Positions 21,070 to 32,077 of a stretch of DNA of 64,000 bases are shown in pieces. Numbering within the stretch: the first letter of the stretch is position 1; each line of letters starts with the position of its first letter. This DNA comes from Davidsoniella eucalypti. Its lineage: Eukaryota > Ascomycota > Sordariomycetes > Microascales > Ceratocystidaceae. The position numbers and the translations under genes are program-made. The stretch is from positions 1 to 64,000 of the forward strand of contig RMBW01000054.1 in assembly GCA_004009845.1 (NCBI GenBank), written 5' to 3'. Below the pieces are notes generated by a model. That model did not search any database and was not told where the DNA came from. It saw only the letters and a program-made list of their open reading frames with translations.

Positions 21070-24000
21070 TATAAAAACATGAGACGAAGGAGCGAATTAC
21101 TGGCGAGCTAGAAGGCCAAGTGGAAACAAAATGGGCCGGTGAAGGTAGGTAACCTCCAGATGGATGATCTAGTTTAGACGATAAACGGAACACGGTCATG
21201 TAGATGACACACTCCTTCTCGTCTCGGTTTGCTTCAGGTCATAGCAGTCACGGCAGTAGTAGCGGCCTTTACCTGGTATTGCTATTAGTGATACTGTTAG
21301 TTTGTGTCATCAGCCAATATTGGTTGCTGGATAGCATCTGAGCTTCTAAGTGGAGGTAAAATATTCATATATAGTAAGAAAGCATAGTAAACACTAATGT
21401 GCGTCATTACTACTAGTTACATGTATTGTTTAATGAGACTGTTCATATGGGCTTATGTTTATCTTCCTTGTGAGAAGATATAAAAGAAGGGGTAGAAGGG
21501 ATAAAGAATAAAAACCGCGCAACTAGGGCAACATCTGGGACAGTAGGATAATCATAAGGATATCGGAGAGATATCGTCCATTGTGAAGCAAACGAAGCAA
21601 GGTATCTTAGAAACTCGAGGTATGGTTCATTCGGTAATAAGATGATTATGCATCATGTAACTATCTATCAGTCAAAAAAAAATTGGAGGAGTATATGGCC
21701 TTGGTACTGAACAATGAGTGATCAAGTCTACGCTAATGAACTACATACTTAGTATGTAATGTGGTTGGTTTTAGCTAAGAATGGTCCAGTTGAGCCCCTT
21801 GTATATGTAAGAACATCTTGTTCAGTTACCCAGAAGCCTCGTTTCATAAATACAACCTATTGAAACAGGTTGGATGTAGCATAGCAGCAACGACATGGAG
21901 ATGTCAGCTTCAGGGCAAACTCACGAATAACCGTGCTAAATAGAACATGTAATAAAGTTAGTTGCTTGGCTAGCTTAGGCTCAGCCAAGTAGTAAGCTAA
22001 CAAGCTAACCGAACAACGTAATTGGACTACATATCCAGTCGTAGATAAGCTTGATCTAAACTGAGTCAAAATCTAGCCTATTTATTGTCTTGTCTTTGGC
22101 GTGTTATTGTTCGGTTCTTTTCCTACTTTATCTTTTTGCTGTTCCGGTTTAGGATGTTGCCCCTCGATGTTACCAGGAAAAAGAATGGTAATCATTGCCT
22201 AGTTGGAGGAAGAGCGCATGAAGAAAAAAAAGAAAAAAAAAGCGATGTGGTGAGAATAAAAATACCGCCAGACAGTTGATTCATATTTTTGCCTTTTTGG
22301 TTCCTTTTTATTTTATTTCTCCACTATTTTAGTTATAGAGAAGTAGGTTGTCCTTTACATTGTATGCTAGTATTAGTTCAGGGCTGTGTATCTTAGGATA
22401 CCGAGGTGCTACATAGTATTAAAGCTCCATTTCCACCTTAATAAAAATTAATATTTTTTTAAAAAAAAAACCGCGTAAAGGCGGGAGGGAAGCTAGATTT
22501 AGCTGCTCCTTCAGTCTACATCAAGAATTCATCGGTATGTACCTCTGTATGAGAAGAATTCATCAAACATCATGATAGTTTACTTGTAAATCGAGTACTT
22601 GATATTGATGATAACATGTCTTTTTGCTGGTCACTAATTCTCGACATTCTCGTCTAGTACTACGATACTGGCAACATCGCGGCAATTTCCATGTTTGTAC
22701 AGACCGCGGATTTATGAAGCCTTGGGAATTAGACTTGGACTTAAGCTCTGATAATACGATGTACTGTGTAGGGCCCAGCTTTTGTTTGTCCAGGGATCTG
22801 TGACGTCTGAGGGGGCAGAGATTCACAAGCCGTAAGTCAATAGTAAGGAAGAAGAAAAAAATTGAAAAAAGCCTAGCCAGGAGTCCAGATGCAACAAAAC
22901 AAGGCCTAGTCTTCTTTCTATCTTTTTTCTCTACTCAACCCGAATTTCTCGTGAAATAATTCGTTATCAATCTCTTATTTCCATATTGAAAGTCCGTTTA
23001 TGATTTCTCTATTAGCCGTCATCGACAAAAAAAGGAAAGAGCTCTTGCGTCCGCTTGGTAATTACACTGGCAGGCCGCTAATGTGGCCAACCCAGCCCAT
23101 TCTATTACTACTTTTCTATATACGCCATTTACCCACTTAGCCTTGGCTCAGGCCACCACAAAAAGTCACGGCCAAAGCTATACAATTACATGCAGCTATT
23201 TGTAGTAGGCAGAGTCGCAGCGGGCGGGTCGAAGACCATTGCTACATGTCCTTGATTTTCGTCCTCGATAATTATTATTATTTTTACTGTACAACTATGT
23301 AGTAACAATTCTTGCTACAACACGCATCGCCCCTACCTACGATCCAATCCATAGTCAATATCAAGGGCAGTCATTCTTCTTTCGGTCAGGGCCACCCTAC
23401 AAAAAGTAGTTGCTCGTCTCCCCTCTTCGCTTGTTGTTGTCGACGTCTCTTCTTAGCCTACAATTACCATTAACTTTTTTGACTTCTTTCTTTAACATTT
23501 ACATCTATTCTCTTCACTTCCTCCCCCTCCACACTCTACATCACCATCTACTTCATCATCCTCATTTTTATCATTGGCATCGCTACTACCAGCCTTTCCA
23601 ATAGCTAATCGTTCGTATTGCAGCTAGAAGTAGCCCAAGGCGGCGGTTGTCTCTCCTTGGCTCTAGCCCGGTTGAGGAGCAGGAGACTGAAACATAGACG
23701 AACAGACCTATCTGTCCAGGGAGCTCCAGCCAAAACATTGCAGGAGGACGACACAGGAGAAGGGCTACAGAAAAGCACTGCAAGAGTCCGAGTCTGGGAA
23801 CGAAACCCCGTCAGTCAGCCAGCCAGCTGTCGGTAGACTAACCAGGCCGCAAACTGGCAGGCATCCAGATAGACGTTCTGATTCCATCGCCGGGGTCCTT
23901 CCTACAGAACATAGCACCAGTCGGCTCTTACATTGTAAGTGCTACTATTGACTAGCTGCGACGAACCGTTACCAGCAGAAGAAACTATATAGTCTACGGT

Positions 24001-24270
24001 CAATTGACGAGGGCTGTTAAGGAACCAGTTCATCTTAAGCAGGCAGCGGTCACGGCTCTGTCAGTACAACTACGACGCTGCTCCTCGTTCTTTTTTCCTA
24101 TCTCATTCTTATTATTATTTTTACTTTCCTTTTCTTTTCTATCTCTTTCTTCCGTCCTATCCGTGGAATTCTCGAGTCCGTCTTGGCCAATCCTAGCGGC
24201 ATTTCTTAGAGGCCACTATACCAGGTTGTATCTTTTTGTTTTCTGGCCGTTTCCCCCTCCATCGCCCAAA
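21070..24270. other. Intergenic DNA and kinase promoter/leader
   Basis: 21070-23300 holds no supported gene. It contains the second copy of a dispersed repeat at 22346-22403, an A tract at 22460-22470 and scattered AT-rich DNA. 23400-24270 is the likely promoter and long leader of the kinase gene: CT-rich tracts (around 23500-23560 and 24085-24160), few purine runs, and short upstream frames. Whether the leader is spliced cannot be told. Candidate splice sites exist but have no frame to test them. Confidence 0.45.
22346..22403. repeat. Dispersed repeat, copy 2
   Basis: Partner of 12791-12850: it shares GTTGTCCTT, TACATTGTAT, AGTTCA and GTGTATCT words in the same order, with transitions elsewhere. 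The orientation is the same as copy 1. Confidence 0.35.
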
Positions 24271-26015
24271 ATGGACATTTCCGATCTTATGGACGACGTC
24301 CAATACGATGCAGCACCATCAGCTTCCGGGGCCGCCGCCACTCCTTCAGCCACACCCAGCACCTACGGCAATAGCAATGATCATTATGCCTCTCACTCGG
24401 CCGCTGCCACCTTTGCGCAACAGCAGCAACAAGCACCTATAGTGCCCCCGGACTTCCACAAAATGGAGCGTCAACCAGAGCGTTACGGTCGGAAGGCCTC
24501 ACGCAACCGCGAACGTTGCTCTCATCTAGCATCAGACTACTTCCGCGAAAACGTCAAGCGGGTGCGCCAGCGCAACCAACGGTACTCCACATTAGACGAG
24601 TCGCTAGCTACTGTGCCTACCGACACTCATCGTGACAATAAGTGGGCGCAAAGTGGTACACAAGAGGGCCGTTATCTGCGTTTCCTACGCACCCGTGACG
24701 GGCCAAACAACTACAAGACAATTCGCATTATTGGCCGTGGCGGTTATGGCGAGGTTCGTCTAGTCCAGCGCCAGTATCCTCCGCCGCCACCAGGGGCTCA
24801 ACCTCAAGTGTTCGCGCTCAAGACCTTACTAAAGCGTGAAATGGTCAACAAAAACCAGCTAGCATATGTCCGTGCTGAACGTGACATTCTCGCCGAGGCT
24901 GACAGTCCATGGCTAGTCAAACTATACACCACATTCCAAGACTCCAAGCTGCTGTATCTGCTGCTGGAATATGTGCCCGGGGGTGACTTAATGGGTCTGC
25001 TAATTCAATACGAATTCTTCACAGAAGGTGTTACTCGGTTCTATATTTCTGAGATGGTGCTGGCCATCGAAGCAGTTCACAAGCTAGGTTTTATTCATAG
25101 GTAAGAAATTCTCAATCCACTATCATCGTAGCAAAGATTTGATCCACTAACACAGATATACGTACTATTGCGTAGAGATATCAAGCCTGATAACGTTCTC
25201 ATTGATGCCGAAGGTCATATCAAACTGACTGACTTTGGCTTGTCTACTGGCTTCCATACCACCCATGATAAATCCTATTACGCTCATCTCATGGCACAAG
25301 ATCAGCATATGCAGAAAAAGCGCGACCGAGACTCTGTCAATCTCGATACTATAAGTCTGACGACCTCTAATCGTGCTCAGATCAACGGTTGGCGTCGGTC
25401 AAGAAGAGCCCTCGCCTATTCAGCCGTAGGAACACCAGATTATGTAGCTCCAGAACTTCTAGAGGGCCGTGGATACAGCTTCGAGTGTGATTGGTGGTCA
25501 ATGGGTGCTATTCTGTTTGAGTGTTTGGTTGGCTGGGCGCCTTTCTGCTCGGAAAGTCAAATGGACACGTACCGTAAGGTTGTCAACTGGGAAAAGTACC
25601 TGCAGTTTCCCCGCGATCTTGAATTAAGCCGCGAGGCGGAAGATCTTATATCAAGGTACGTAAAGACAATTCAAGTCCTGGACAGGGTCCTGTCAAGTTA
25701 TGTCATGTCAACTAACTAGTTCTTGTCATCTGTACCAGACTCATGTGTCGAGCCGAAGATCGTCTCGGCCGGGGAGGTTCTACTGAGGTTCAAAGCCACC
25801 CATTCTTCCAGGGTGTTGCGTTTTCACAATTGCATCAGTACCGCGCGCCAATGATTCCTACTCTCAAGTCGGCATCGGACACCAGTTATTTCCCCGATGA
25901 TATTGACCAGACTGAACGCATGGTTCCTAGCAGTGAGGCCGGCGAAGACCTTCCCGATCTCAGTCTACCATTCATTGGCTACACTTTTAGACGCTATGAG
26001 ACGACATGGGGATAA
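24271..26015 (+). CDS. NDR-family Ser/Thr kinase (COT1/Cbk1/Orb6-like), 528 aa
   Basis: Three exons (24271-25100, 25176-25655, 25739-26015) are joined through introns of 75 and 83 nt with CTAAC branch sites; both introns split Arg codons AG|A. NDR kinases act with Mob coactivators in polar growth and morphogenesis networks. Visible features: a disordered Ala/Gln-rich N-terminus (1-60), a MOB-binding-type helix (about 84-112, DYFRENVKRVRQRNQRY), glycine loop GRGGYG (155-160), Lys184, HRD with Asp278, DFG 296-298, the basic insert before the activation loop (SNRAQINGWRRSRRALAYS), activation Ser359 in AYSAVGTPDY, and a hydrophobic motif with Thr519 in PFIGYTF. All catalytic residues are present. 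Unusual are the PPPPP run (near 170-175) in the beta2-beta3 loop and the GGYG glycine loop, so it may be a divergent paralogue rather than the main COT1 gene. The start is the first ATG after a stop-free leader. Confidence 0.85.
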
Positions 26016-28147
26016 AAATTCAATTGGTATATTCATTTTTACAGCAATACAGAAACAAAGAGACGGTTAATAGTGGGATAAATGGTATATAGATATTTAA
26101 TGCGATGTAGCGGCGTTATTAAACATGACATGTATAGAGTAGATACTAAAATATATGTAAAGAAATCCATGTTTATCTTCAATTGCCGTTTTTTTTGGTC
26201 TTTCGGATGTCATTCTTGCTGCTTCCTAGTTCTGACTTGTTTTTATGGGACCTTCCCAAGATGATTTCTGCAATTTCTACAGCCACTTTATTACAACATT
26301 GACTAAGAAACATCAAAAGCCAAGAGAAAAATTGAAATAAACAAAGTGTATGTCTAAGTCTAAAGTCATCCAAGCCATAAAAAGGATACAGATAGTTCTG
26401 AAGAAAGGCAGTTAGGCGACCTTGTAACTATCATGGTATTGGTATAAATAAGGATCCCACCCGTCTCTCTATCTTGATATATCTCAACGTTTAGAAATTA
26501 TACAAGTCTCCTTTCTTTCACTTTGATCAAGATACATCTTAGGTCGGAGAATAAGATACTTGGCCTACGCCAAAATGCCCAAAGGAAACATTATCGGATA
26601 GAGGAAGTAATTCACAAGATCAGAAGGATATAAACAAGCTGTTAGAGGGGAATACTAGAATTTAGGAACTCTCCGTGAGCAGGGAGTACCAGTACCTGGA
26701 TATATATATGTTAGTAAAGAGTCAGAGCCTGTTGGTGATTTTCTTGGTGAGGTAATAAGATAGATCACAGCCCCTACTACAGTATCCAACTAAACACTAT
26801 ATTTGTGACTACATTGTGCCCTCTTTGTATTCTAGTTCTTCTTTTTGGACTTGGAATAAAAGAAGAAAAAAGTTGGGAAGGTATATCGGTGATAACTCCA
26901 CGATCAATGGTTCCCATATTTCCTATGATAACTACCTCCTACCACGATGTATCTAAACCCTTTCTGATTATAAAAGCTAGTCTGAGTTTCTGCCTCCTAG
27001 TGCTTGATATCAAGGTATTGGACCACAACCTTGACGTGGAAGTGATTAAGAACTAACTAATAGGCATATATTGAAGACACCGGATATAATAACCACTTCC
27101 ACTCTTTGCTACTATTTGATCTTGAAGTTAGCTTTTCATTGTTTTTAATTCCTAACTGCACTGAATACTAAGTAACTATTGATGTTGGCCATGATAAACC
27201 CTTTCAACTTACTACTATATAGTGCAACCAGATAATAGACAAAATTATCAACTAGTATTACACCATAGTCTAGAAAAGAGACTTTAGTAAGTGCTTTTCA
27301 TTCATTTTCGTTGAAATATATTTTCTTGACTTTTAATTTAGTGTCGGTGATTTTACATGTATAAAAATACTAATTCTCTTTCAATTTGCTGTCTAAATAG
27401 TTACCTCTTTAGTACAAATAAAAATATTCATTAATCTTATAGAGTCATAGAGCTTTGATTTGATTATATTTAACGTCTACCGTCATAGAGCTATGGATAT
27501 TTAGTAGTACATAATGTAAAAGATCTTAGCTAAATGTTGTGGCTTTAGTTGACTTGTGGTACATTTTCCAGTGTCAATTTTCGTTCTTTTTCCTTTCCTT
27601 GGTTGCAACAAAGTTTTCCCTTAGACAAAATAGTAACTATAGGGTTATGACGTACTTGAGACTATGGTAAGGGTTATGCGTCATTTGCGCGACTGTGCTA
27701 ATTACGCGTTAGACGCGGTGATTGGTAGCCTTGCCTCTCAGCCTTGGAACATCGTCATGTAAATCGACCTACATAGAAGTTCATATTGCGAAAAGGTCTC
27801 AATTAAGTCTTTATCAAGAGATACCAAAATCCAGACTATTAACTAGCAAGCAAGTGAATATATTGAAGGCAAACTTAGTTTTAAAGCCTGGCCCATCCGC
27901 ACCTCTTTAATTATTCAATTCTACACTTTCTCTCCAACCAAAATTGCTGTCATAGGTGGCGTTCTACTGAAGAGTTGCCTTTTTAGCCTTCATTCTTAAC
28001 TATTCAAAGCCGCAGCAGCAACGACAAGTCTCTCTAGAACGCGTGTTTTTTGCTTGGAGTTTTCACCAATTAACTCATAGCCATACACTACTCTAGACTG
28101 ATAACACCGCTAATCTTTGCCGTAAGAAGCGGCCTAGGCTCATCATC
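26016..28147. other. AT-rich intergenic DNA
   Basis: No gene is supported. The frame at 26805-27056 has no domain. 27432-27500 contains mutated pieces of the 1878-2336 element end next to a 26-nt word identical to one at 1673-1698. The last 250 nt are the presumed promoter of the Clr2-like gene. Confidence 0.45.
27432..27500. repeat. Mosaic of two dispersed repeat words
   Basis: 27432-27453 resembles the end of the 1878-2336 element with transitions. 27456-27481 is identical to 1673-1698 over 26 nt (core GATTATATTTAACGTCTACC). 27484-27496 again carries TCATAGAGCTATG of the element end. A 26-nt word between two element-end fragments suggests an inserted or rearranged old repeat. Confidence 0.45.
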
Positions 28148-29998
28148 ATGGCGGGTGTGGCTAGCGCATCCGACGCTAAAGACTTTGAAATCGTGCAAGT
28201 TTTTCGGAGTGATGGAGTTGATACAGGGCCTGGATACTGGTCCGATGTCCCAAAAAAGACCAAGTCCGGCAGTGCAAAAGAAGCATCTTCTACAGGTGTA
28301 CGGAAGTCGGGAATGACGAGATTAGATACCTCGGACCCGAGATTCAACGAGTGGCGTATCAAGACTGGAATGCTGATCAAGCAAGAGCTATCTTTGTCGC
28401 CACTAGAAGGTAAGTCGTCAGACATTAGTAACATCGGCAGCGTTTAACAGTAAAATAACTAACATTACAATGCAGGTCTTCCATGGTATGTGCCATTCCC
28501 CAAGGGCTATTGGCTATACGAAAAGTCTAAGCACTTTGTCGTCTCGGGATATCCCATCAAGGGCAAGCTTTTCAAGACGCCGCAGGACTTTGGTCTACAT
28601 CTCCTCTGGCTGCTATCGAGCTCACAAGACCGGAAAGACTGCTGCTGTATCTTCTGCAATGTTTCCACAGTCGACGACGAGGACACAGCAGAAGCAGCAC
28701 AGGCTACAGAGACAACACTCGCGGGCAACTTTGTAAGCACGACAGACTCGAGCGTTGTCGCTTCTCCTGCTGTGAAAAGCTCGACGTTTGCTGCTGCTCA
28801 ACAAATCACAAATGCTGCGGCGGCGGCAGCATCAGCAACATCTACGGCTCCTCCGGCATCTACATCTGTAACAGCAGCAGCTCCAAGTAGTAGTGATGGC
28901 ACAGTGGTTGCTGACTCATCAACCAAGATATCTACTATCAAAAACCGGAAGTCTGTCAAACAAGCAGCTACGGCCACCACAGCCCCTTCCGTCTACCAGC
29001 CTACCCCGGTGCCAACTGTGTCGGCATTGTTCCGTACAGGCGAGCTTGTATGGTATAGCCACGAACAGTCCTGGCGTCTGGGCCTAATCACATTGTCAGA
29101 ATCTACGTGGCATCAAATTACCCCTATTGGCCACGCTTCAGTTCCGCTCCCCAAGACCAGCAAGGCGCCAAGTGATATCCGTCCTTTCCTAGCCTTTTCA
29201 GTGCCGCAAGTCTCGCAGGATGAGCTCAAAAAACTCAACTTCGATGAGATCCCCTGGGCTGACCATTTACGACCACTACAAGCTGCGGGAGACAACAACG
29301 CTATCGAGGGCTTGATGCTCGATGCTTCGAAGCTAGCAGCGTTGAAAATCAACAGAAGCTTCTCGTACTTCAACCGGTTTGCGGCAAACAACGGAACCAC
29401 GTCTTATAAGGGCATATTCCTCGGCGCCGAACGCATTCACGTTGACGATCTTCTACGCATCAACCAGATAGGACCCAACGGATTACCACCGACCGTACAA
29501 CCAGATCCATTAGATAACGTACATTTCCACCTCAAGGGTCTCTACACCATGCAAACTTCACCAGAGACTATCTTTTTCCACGGTGACGTTGTCAAGCTTG
29601 TGCAATCACCTCCAGAGGGGACCAAGATCCTCGCGCCGCAAAACCTACCAGTCACGCTCTTCGAGGAAGCTAGTTTCCGCAACAACAGCCTATCGGCGGC
29701 AACTTGGAAATGGCACTGGACCATCATCGAGGAGAATGTGTGGCGTAAGGAACCTGATGTCAAGGGTCGTTTCTATTCTATGCCTCGCCTAGGTCCTATT
29801 CTCCTCGGTAATCAGCAGATGAAGAGTATGCCGAGAGATAAGATAGCGCCGGCTTTGAATGGCCGCATGGACGCTGTCCTAGAAGGCCGGAATATCGGAG
29901 AAACAAAAACTAGGGCGGAAAGTGTTACGGGAACTGTGCCTCCAGGACCGATTTTCAAATTTGATGAGCGAGAGGTACAGTTTGAAAATGATGCATAA
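28148..29998 (+). CDS. clr2: Clr2-domain transcriptional silencing protein, 594 aa
   Basis: Two exons, 28148-28409 and 28476-29998, are joined through a 66-nt intron (GTAAGT...TAACATTACAATGCAG) that splits a Gly codon. In fission yeast, Clr2 is a subunit of the SHREC complex that silences heterochromatin. The N-terminal Clr2 domain is visible at about 89-150 (LPWYVPFPKGYWLYEKSKH, then KTPQDFGLHLLWLL). An Ala/Thr/Ser-rich linker spans roughly 155-265. The C-terminal Clr2 domain starts at about 273 with FRTGELVWYSHEQSWRLGLI and contains a long beta-rich part to about 540. No membrane segment is present, which fits a nuclear protein. The length and two-domain order fit the family. The domain assignment is from pattern memory, so another Clr2-domain paralogue cannot be excluded. 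It lies between the kinase and the Cys/His protein, with which it converges. Confidence 0.75.
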
Positions 29999-30907
29999 AT
30001 TTTGGGATTTTTTTTTTCTCAAGTTTCAAGAACTACGGTCGGTCTCTAGAATTAATAGTGGATAAGGTAATTTAGACATCTTTTGAGTATAAGGCCACAA
30101 CCAAATATTGGGCGCTTCCTCTGCGTGATATTCCCTATAGATTCGAATTATAGCAAGTTACGAAACAGCACAAACTAATTCACATAGCAATCATAAATCA
30201 CGTTCCGATGCTAGTAAAGATTTCTTACCGGTACGCACAAATCTAGGAAAACAAATAATATTATATATTTGTTATCATGTACGTAGAAAAGATAACACAT
30301 TAAAAACCAGCAATTCAGTGATTTTATGAAATGCAGAATGATATATGAAACTAAATGACAAATCACAAAAGGTATAGAACATGATTGAGGCGAGCAAAGC
30401 AAGGGAGTAAATGTGGAAGAAAGACAAATATGTGATGACAAGGAGAGTTATATCGACAGAATATAGAAACAAATAAAACATTGGGTGGGGTGAGAGAGGT
30501 TTGTTGTTAATGTATTGGAATTGCCAGTCTGAAAATATGGTTGACAATTTCAAAGAGAAAGGAACAAGATAAACAAATAAAATAAAGACAGAAAAAAATA
30601 TACGAAGACGAAGCAAGGAAACATATCGCTAGGTGGTGGTGATGATAGCTGCTGGGATCATGATGTGGATATAAAAGAACAACAAAAGACAGGTCATTAA
30701 CAGCGACACCATCACAGTAGGAGGCAAGACGCTCAAACTCAGCTCCAGATATTTCAAGCGAGATGGCAGGTGTTGTTTGAGACACGGCAGTAGGACAAGA
30801 AAAGGACTTTTGCGTGGTTTTCAAGCACCATGTGATGGAAGATAGAAGAGTATCGATCAAAAAAAAGTTGTAGAGTTGGTTTTTCTATTGGTAGAGAGAG
30901 TGGCCAC
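29999..30907. other. Convergent 3' flanks
   Basis: This lies between the convergent Clr2-like and Cys/His genes. The plus strand is A-rich past 30240, so the minus gene probably has a long T-rich 3' untranslated region. Minus-strand frames here (30211-30860) are composed of hydrophobic random residues. No gene is supported. Confidence 0.5.
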
Positions 30908-32077
30908 TTAAGCCTCGGCGTCCTGCTCAACCTTGAGCTTTGCCAGCTTAGCCTCGACGGAAGCCAGAAGCGCAGCATCAGGCTCGGGCTCGACCTTGCG
31001 CGGCTTAAGACGCAGGCACTGTGGGCACTTCTCGTGGGCACATTTGCGGCAGGCAGTGCCGTCGGCAGCACCAGCGACGAACATGGCCTTGCACATGTGG
31101 CAGCCGTGTACGGGAATGGCCGAGGGGCCGAACTCGTCACCGGGGTATCCGAAGGGGTACTTGTCCTTCTTAGCACTATGAGGGGGTGAGCCATATTAGT
31201 AAAGATATATAAGTAAAGACTGAGACGATATATAAGACTTACGGATCGCGAGGGCAGTCAGTGCAGCGGATGTGCTCGCACTTGGTGCACTTCTTACTGC
31301 TGCTGTCAAACAACGTGGAGCAGACGTGGCAGGTTCTGCGGACTCTCTGGCGAGGCTTTTTGTAGACAAGATCAGGGGCGCCGGGAGTCTTGCTTGGCTT
31401 CTTGAGTACAGCCTTGGGCTCCTTGCCTGGTGCGAACTCGGCCGACCAGTCAACGACGATAGTGTCAGCACCAGCCCCCCGAGTGCTGCGCTCGGCGAGA
31501 AGCTGCTTGACACGCTCACGGCCAGCCTCCCGCTCAGCTTCGGTGCGCTTGACGGGATGGCGGACACAGGCCGAGCAACGGACGTGCTGGCATGAAGCAC
31601 ACTCCTTGCTGGAGCCAAAGGTGGCAGCACAGATATGACAGGTGCGGCGAACACGCATACGGATGGGCTTCTCGACACGCAGAGCCTCTCCGCCGGCGGC
31701 GTACCACTCCGGAGGCTTGATCTCTAGGCCAAACTTATCGGACAGAGCCTTGGCACGCTCTTCGAACAGCTTGCAGCGATCTACTCGGGTGACCGAGTCG
31801 GGCTGTTTGGGGGCAACATCGGTGGCTTCTGGTTGAGGATCAACGGCAGGAGCTTCCTGGGCACTATTGAGCAGTTACATGTCAGTAAATTAAGTTCTGC
31901 TATATATACTATATCGGAAGAAACATACGGTTTGACGGGCGTCTTGGACGGGCCAATCAGAGATTTTCTCTTCTTGTCGGGCGAGCGCTTCAGGACTGTC
32001 TTGACCCGCGACAGCATTTTGCTGAAGCCCTTCTTCTCCTTGGCCACATCGACGGCGGCGGGCGATGGCGTACTCAT
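30908..32077 (-). CDS. Protein with three Cys/His zinc-binding-like modules, 345 aa
   Basis: Three exons (32077-31929, 31863-31243, 31175-30908) are joined through introns of 65 and 67 nt; each splits a Pro codon CC|T. The N-terminus is basic (MSTPSPAAVDVAKEKKGFSK, then a KRSPDKKRKS patch that could act in nuclear import). Three modules share the pattern C-H-x-C-x(9-13)-C-x2-C-x-H-x2-C-x2-C: Cys125 to Cys149, Cys228 to Cys253 and Cys282 to Cys310. Each has six Cys and two His, enough for two zinc ions, and the first two are preceded by RVRRT. The regularity argues for a real metal-binding repeat. No known fungal family comes to mind; a DNA-, RNA- or protein-binding role is plausible but unproven. 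The C-terminus is a charged helix (LLASVEAKLAKLKVEQDAEA). Confidence 0.8.

Noticed and set aside
24004..24270. Upstream extension of the NDR kinase
   Set aside because: The frame is open but begins with TTG and has a CT-rich, leader-like composition. The ATG at 24271 starts a typical kinase N-terminus.
30211..30860. Overlapping minus-strand frames of 76-117 codons
   Set aside because: They arise from A-rich plus-strand DNA; composition is Phe/Leu/Tyr random and they lie in the 3' region of the Cys/His gene.
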